A stretch of 7,705 nucleotides of DNA from Candidatus Omnitrophota bacterium (GTDB taxonomy: Bacteria; Omnitrophota; Gorgyraeia; JABMRN01), in assembly GCA_028702395.1 (NCBI GenBank), contig JAQVOV010000072.1:1-7705 (forward strand). The letters are read 5' to 3'. Below, piece after piece: positions 5,699 through 7,705 of this stretch. How positions within the stretch are numbered: position 1 is the stretch's first letter; each line of letters begins with the position of its first letter. Position numbers and translations under genes: made by a program. The notes under the pieces are model-generated. The model had not been told where the DNA came from and made no database searches. It saw only the letters and a program-made list of their open reading frames with translations.

Positions 5699-6496
5699 TT
5701 ATACATTAATAAAATAAAACAATCCTGTCAACAAACAATCAAACAGGATGATAAGAATAAAACTTGTTACAACACTTAAAGTAGTAGCTCGGCCTACACC
5801 TTCCGCTCCTCCTTTTGCATTAAGTCCCATATAACAGCCTATAAGAGATATCACTAATCCGAAAACAAAACTCTTTACAAGTCCTGTCCATACATCTTTA
5901 AATAATAAAAATTCAAAAGACATATCCATATATCTATAGGCATTCAATCCTATACTGAACACCCCTACAATAAAACCGCCTATAACTCCAACAATATCAC
6001 CTAAAACAGTCAAGCATGGCAGCATTATAATAAGTGCTAAAACCCTTGGAACAACAAGAAATCTAACAGGATCCAATGCCATGGTCTCTAATGCCTCTAT
6101 CTGCTCAGAAACCTTCATGCTTGATATTTCAGCAGTAATTGCTGCACCTACACGACCTGCTACAACTAAACCTGTTAATACAGGTGAAAGCTCTCTAGCC
6201 ATACTGACACTGACCATTGATGCCGTAAAGATCTCTGCTCCGAAAACTTTTAACTGATAAGCACTCTGCATTGCAATAACAATACCAGTGAAAAGTGCCA
6301 CAAAAAAGGTTATTGGGAAAGACTGAATTCCTGCGAATATCATCTGTTCTAAAATGCTTGCGAATTTAGGAGTTTTTTTCTTGAACGGACCTATGAATAT
6401 ATAATAACAAGTATCCAATAATAAACATATGACATCTATTGTTTGTTTAAAAACATTCACTACCGAAGAGCCGATATTCGATATGGATTTTATCAT
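5699..6496 (-). CDS. mlaE: MlaE/YrbE-type ABC transporter permease
   Basis: The 265-residue hydrophobic protein matches the MlaE permease family over its whole length. An amphipathic N-terminal region (about 1-50) is followed by membrane segments at about 60-78, 98-118, 147-178, 205-225 and 240-262. The family hallmark stretch is clear: ARELSPVLTGLVVAGRVGAA (100-119), followed by EISSMKVSEQIEALETMALDP (123-143). It would form the inner-membrane channel that, with the ATPase and the MCE protein, moves phospholipids between the inner membrane and the periplasm. The length is normal. The ATG at 6496 is four bases after the stop of the STAS gene and has only a weak GGAT-like upstream site, so translation is probably coupled to the STAS gene. 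That tight coupling supports a functional link between STAS protein and transporter. Confidence 0.95.
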   Translation of the reverse strand: MIKSISNIGSSVVNVFKQTIDVICLLLDTCYYIFIGPFKKKTPKFASILEQMIFAGIQSFPITFFVALFTGIVIAMQSAYQLKVFGAEIFTASMVSVSMARELSPVLTGLVVAGRVGAAITAEISSMKVSEQIEALETMALDPVRFLVVPRVLALIIMLPCLTVLGDIVGVIGGFIVGVFSIGLNAYRYMDMSFEFLLFKDVWTGLVKSFVFGLVISLIGCYMGLNAKGGAEGVGRATTLSVVTSFILIILFDCLLTGLFYFINV

Positions 6497-6500
6497 GATA

Positions 6501-6833
6501 TTAAAATGATCCTATAGCTTGTTCTTCTGTATCCAATATTTTAAAAAGCTTATCCAGTCTTGTTATCACAAATAATTTTTTTATTTTTTCCGAAAGTTCA
6601 CATAACACCAATTGGCCTTTATTTTCTTTTATACTTTTAAAAAAATCAACAATTGTCGCTAATCCGGAAGAATCAATATATTGCATATCCTTGAAATTAA
6701 TCAAGATCTTGTTTTCCTTTGTCAGGAACACCTTGTCGAATATCTTCTTTATTTCGGGTGAGCTATTGAGGTCCATTTCGCCTTTAACATACAAAATACA
6801 AACCCCGTTACGCTCTTTAGTTTCTACGTTCAT
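6501..6833 (-). CDS. STAS-domain protein (RsbV/SpoIIAA anti-sigma antagonist or MlaB-like)
   Basis: From the preferred start this is a 110-residue single STAS domain. It opens with VETKERNGVCILYVKGEMDL and carries the conserved loop YIDSSGLATIV at about 52-62, where the Asp-Ser-Ser-Gly serine (55/56) is the site phosphorylated by RsbW/SpoIIAB kinases in the antagonist family. The C-terminal half (GQLVLCELSEKIKKLFVITRLDKLFKI) also fits. Two roles are possible: antagonist of the anti-sigma kinase encoded just upstream, or the MlaB-like subunit that binds the MlaF ATPase, since mlaE starts four bases downstream. An in-frame ATG at 6848 would add MEGFF, but it overlaps the ribosome site GGAGGG (6841-6846), which is seven bases before the ATG at 6833; the latter is chosen. 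The stop of the kinase gene lies only 16 bases upstream of this start. Confidence 0.93.
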   Translation of the reverse strand: MNVETKERNGVCILYVKGEMDLNSSPEIKKIFDKVFLTKENKILINFKDMQYIDSSGLATIVDFFKSIKENKGQLVLCELSEKIKKLFVITRLDKLFKILDTEEQAIGSF

Positions 6834-6840
6834 AAAAAAT

Positions 6841-6846
6841 CCCTCC
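6841..6846 (-). promoter_or_regulatory. Shine-Dalgarno site that fixes the STAS start
   Basis: The minus strand reads GGAGGG, separated by seven A/T bases from the ATG at 6833-6831. The upstream in-frame ATG (6848-6846) overlaps the site, so the shorter protein is the likely product. Confidence 0.85.
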
Positions 6847-6849
6847 ATC

Positions 6850-7254
6850 TTAGATGAGCTTTTTTCGCATTACGACCTTATTCCCTTTTTCATTATATTC
6901 AACACTATCCATGAACTTTTTCATGATAAATACACCTCTACCATGATCCTCATATAGATTTTCATCTTTCGTAGGATCAGGTAAAGATCCGGGATCAAAA
7001 CCCTCCCCTTCATCTTGTATCGAAATAACAAGTTCATCATTTTCAATATTATAAGAAACATTTACCTGGAGATCTTGACACATTTTATTTCCATGCATCA
7101 TCGCGTTACGCAACGCTTCTTCAAGGCATAATCTGATATCAAATAAAACATCTTCGGATATAGCAGCATTGAAGCTTTTAATATACTCTGTTATTTTTGT
7201 TCTGATCTCGGCAATGCTTTGAGATTTCTTAGAGAAAAATTTAATATTATTCAT
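6850..7254 (-). CDS. RsbW/SpoIIAB-like serine kinase (GHKL ATPase, anti-sigma type)
   Basis: This 134-residue protein is a stand-alone HATPase_c domain of the anti-sigma regulatory factor family. The N box reads CLEEALRNAMMHGN (43-56), with the Glu45/46 and Asn50 expected for Mg-ATP binding. The G1 box is DEGEGFDP (81-88) and the G2 region is HGRGVFIMKKFMD (104-116). No histidine-kinase dimerisation domain is present, which fits serine kinases that phosphorylate STAS antagonists and may sequester a sigma factor. Its probable substrate is the STAS protein encoded immediately downstream; the opposing phosphatase is probably the CHASE2/PP2C protein at the operon's end. The ATG at 7254 lies 27 bases after the accA stop, with an AAGGAT-like site about eight bases upstream. 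No sigma-factor gene is visible, so whether it controls transcription, the transporter, or both is open. Confidence 0.92.
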   Translation of the reverse strand: MNNIKFFSKKSQSIAEIRTKITEYIKSFNAAISEDVLFDIRLCLEEALRNAMMHGNKMCQDLQVNVSYNIENDELVISIQDEGEGFDPGSLPDPTKDENLYEDHGRGVFIMKKFMDSVEYNEKGNKVVMRKKLI

Positions 7255-7281
7255 ACCGCATTATCCTTATATAAAACTCTA

Positions 7282-7705
7282 TTATAAACAATATTTTCCG
7301 ATATTTCTATATTTTTCATACCTTTTCTTCAAAAGCAGGTCTTTATCTATTAACAAAAGCTCAGGCAATTCCTTTTTTATTACTTTAGAGATATTATTTG
7401 CAGCAAAAGAAGGTTCTTTATGGGCTCCGCCCATAGGTTCTTTAACTACTCCATCAATAAGGCCGAGTTTTACTAATTCATTAGCAGTTATTTTCAGGGC
7501 CTGTGCTGCTAGATCTGATTTCAATCTGTCTTTCCATAAGATCGCAGCGCATCCTTCCGGTGAAATGACCGAATAATAAGCATTTTCCAGAACATATACT
7601 TTATCTACAACACCTATGCCTAAAGCTCCTCCAGAACCACCTTCTCCAATTACAAACCCAATTATAGGTGTTGCAAGATTTGTCATTTCCCTCAGATTAA
7701 AAGCT
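7282..7705 (-). CDS. accA: Acetyl-CoA carboxylase carboxyltransferase subunit alpha, C-terminal part
   Basis: Only the last 141 or so codons are in the window; the gene runs off the right edge and its start is not visible. An ATG at 7686 is internal, because the frame stays open upstream and encodes AFNLRE before that Met, matching the AccA family. Recognisable carboxyltransferase motifs are GEGGSGGALGIGV (from about the 21st visible residue), YSVISPEGCAAILW, and LIDGVVKEPMGGAH near the C-terminus. AccA and AccD together transfer carboxyl from carboxybiotin to acetyl-CoA, giving malonyl-CoA, the first committed step of fatty-acid synthesis, in the cytoplasm. The C-terminus (RYEKYRNIG) is complete and of normal type. 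It is followed 27 bases later by the kinase gene on the same strand, so it may share a transcript with the lipid-transport operon. Confidence 0.97.
   Translation of the reverse strand, partial: AFNLREMTNLATPIIGFVIGEGGSGGALGIGVVDKVYVLENAYYSVISPEGCAAILWKDRLKSDLAAQALKITANELVKLGLIDGVVKEPMGGAHKEPSFAANNISKVIKKELPELLLIDKDLLLKKRYEKYRNIGKYCL

Noticed and set aside
5472..5717. Plus-strand open frames at 5472-5717 and 6691-6957
   Set aside because: Opposite mlaF and the kinase/STAS genes, whose motifs are intact; composition looks like reverse translation of those genes.
1..7705. GATC appears frequent (about 43 by eye), possibly linked to methylation
   Set aside because: Only a modest excess over a rough base-composition estimate and largely explained by common codon pairs; not strong without a genome-wide count.

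Overview
The window is a low-GC, gene-dense stretch with nine protein genes. All lie on the minus strand, so the operon reads from right to left, and gaps are mostly very short or negative. The gene content indicates a diderm (Gram-negative-type) bacterium: an MCE/Mla lipid-transport system, a secreted FecR-domain protein, and a beta-barrel protein with a terminal aromatic residue. Several intergenic arrays of 7-bp tandem repeats, together with this gene mix, remind me of Omnitrophota-like candidate-phylum genomes. That placement is inference only; no rRNA or other phylogenetic marker is present except a partial AccA.

Layout in transcription order: (1) the 3' end of accA (7705-7282), cut by the window edge. 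(2) A small GHKL serine kinase of the RsbW/SpoIIAB type (7254-6850). (3) A STAS protein of the RsbV/SpoIIAA/MlaB type (6833-6501). (4-6) An ABC lipid transporter: permease MlaE (6496-5699), ATPase MlaF (5686-4889) and membrane-anchored MCE protein MlaD (4717-3998). (7) An exported FecR-domain protein (4092-3199). (8) An outer-membrane beta-barrel protein (3167-2112). (9) A CHASE2 sensor with an RsbU/SpoIIE-type PP2C phosphatase (2122-191). The only sizeable gaps are 4718-4888 and 1-190, and both hold heptamer repeat arrays.

The most interesting reading is that a complete partner-switching circuit shares one transcription unit with an Mla-type transporter and outer-envelope proteins. The circuit consists of the Ser kinase, its Ser-containing STAS substrate, and a CHASE2-sensing Ser phosphatase. 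In E. coli the Mla ATPase is bound by a STAS protein (MlaB). The STAS protein here sits directly before mlaE and carries the phosphorylatable Asp-Ser-Ser-Gly loop. It could therefore be a transporter subunit switched by phosphorylation, an antagonist of a sigma-factor-binding kinase, or both.

The second notable feature is the repeats. Three unrelated or weakly related families all have period 7, all are intergenic, and they abut stop codons and a Shine-Dalgarno site without entering them. Those in 4732-4887 form three blocks of five degenerate heptamers. The outer two are inverted and could make a 35-bp RNA stem between mlaF and mlaD.

No tRNA, rRNA, CRISPR, insertion sequence or clear promoter was found. 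The operon promoter is probably upstream of the right edge.
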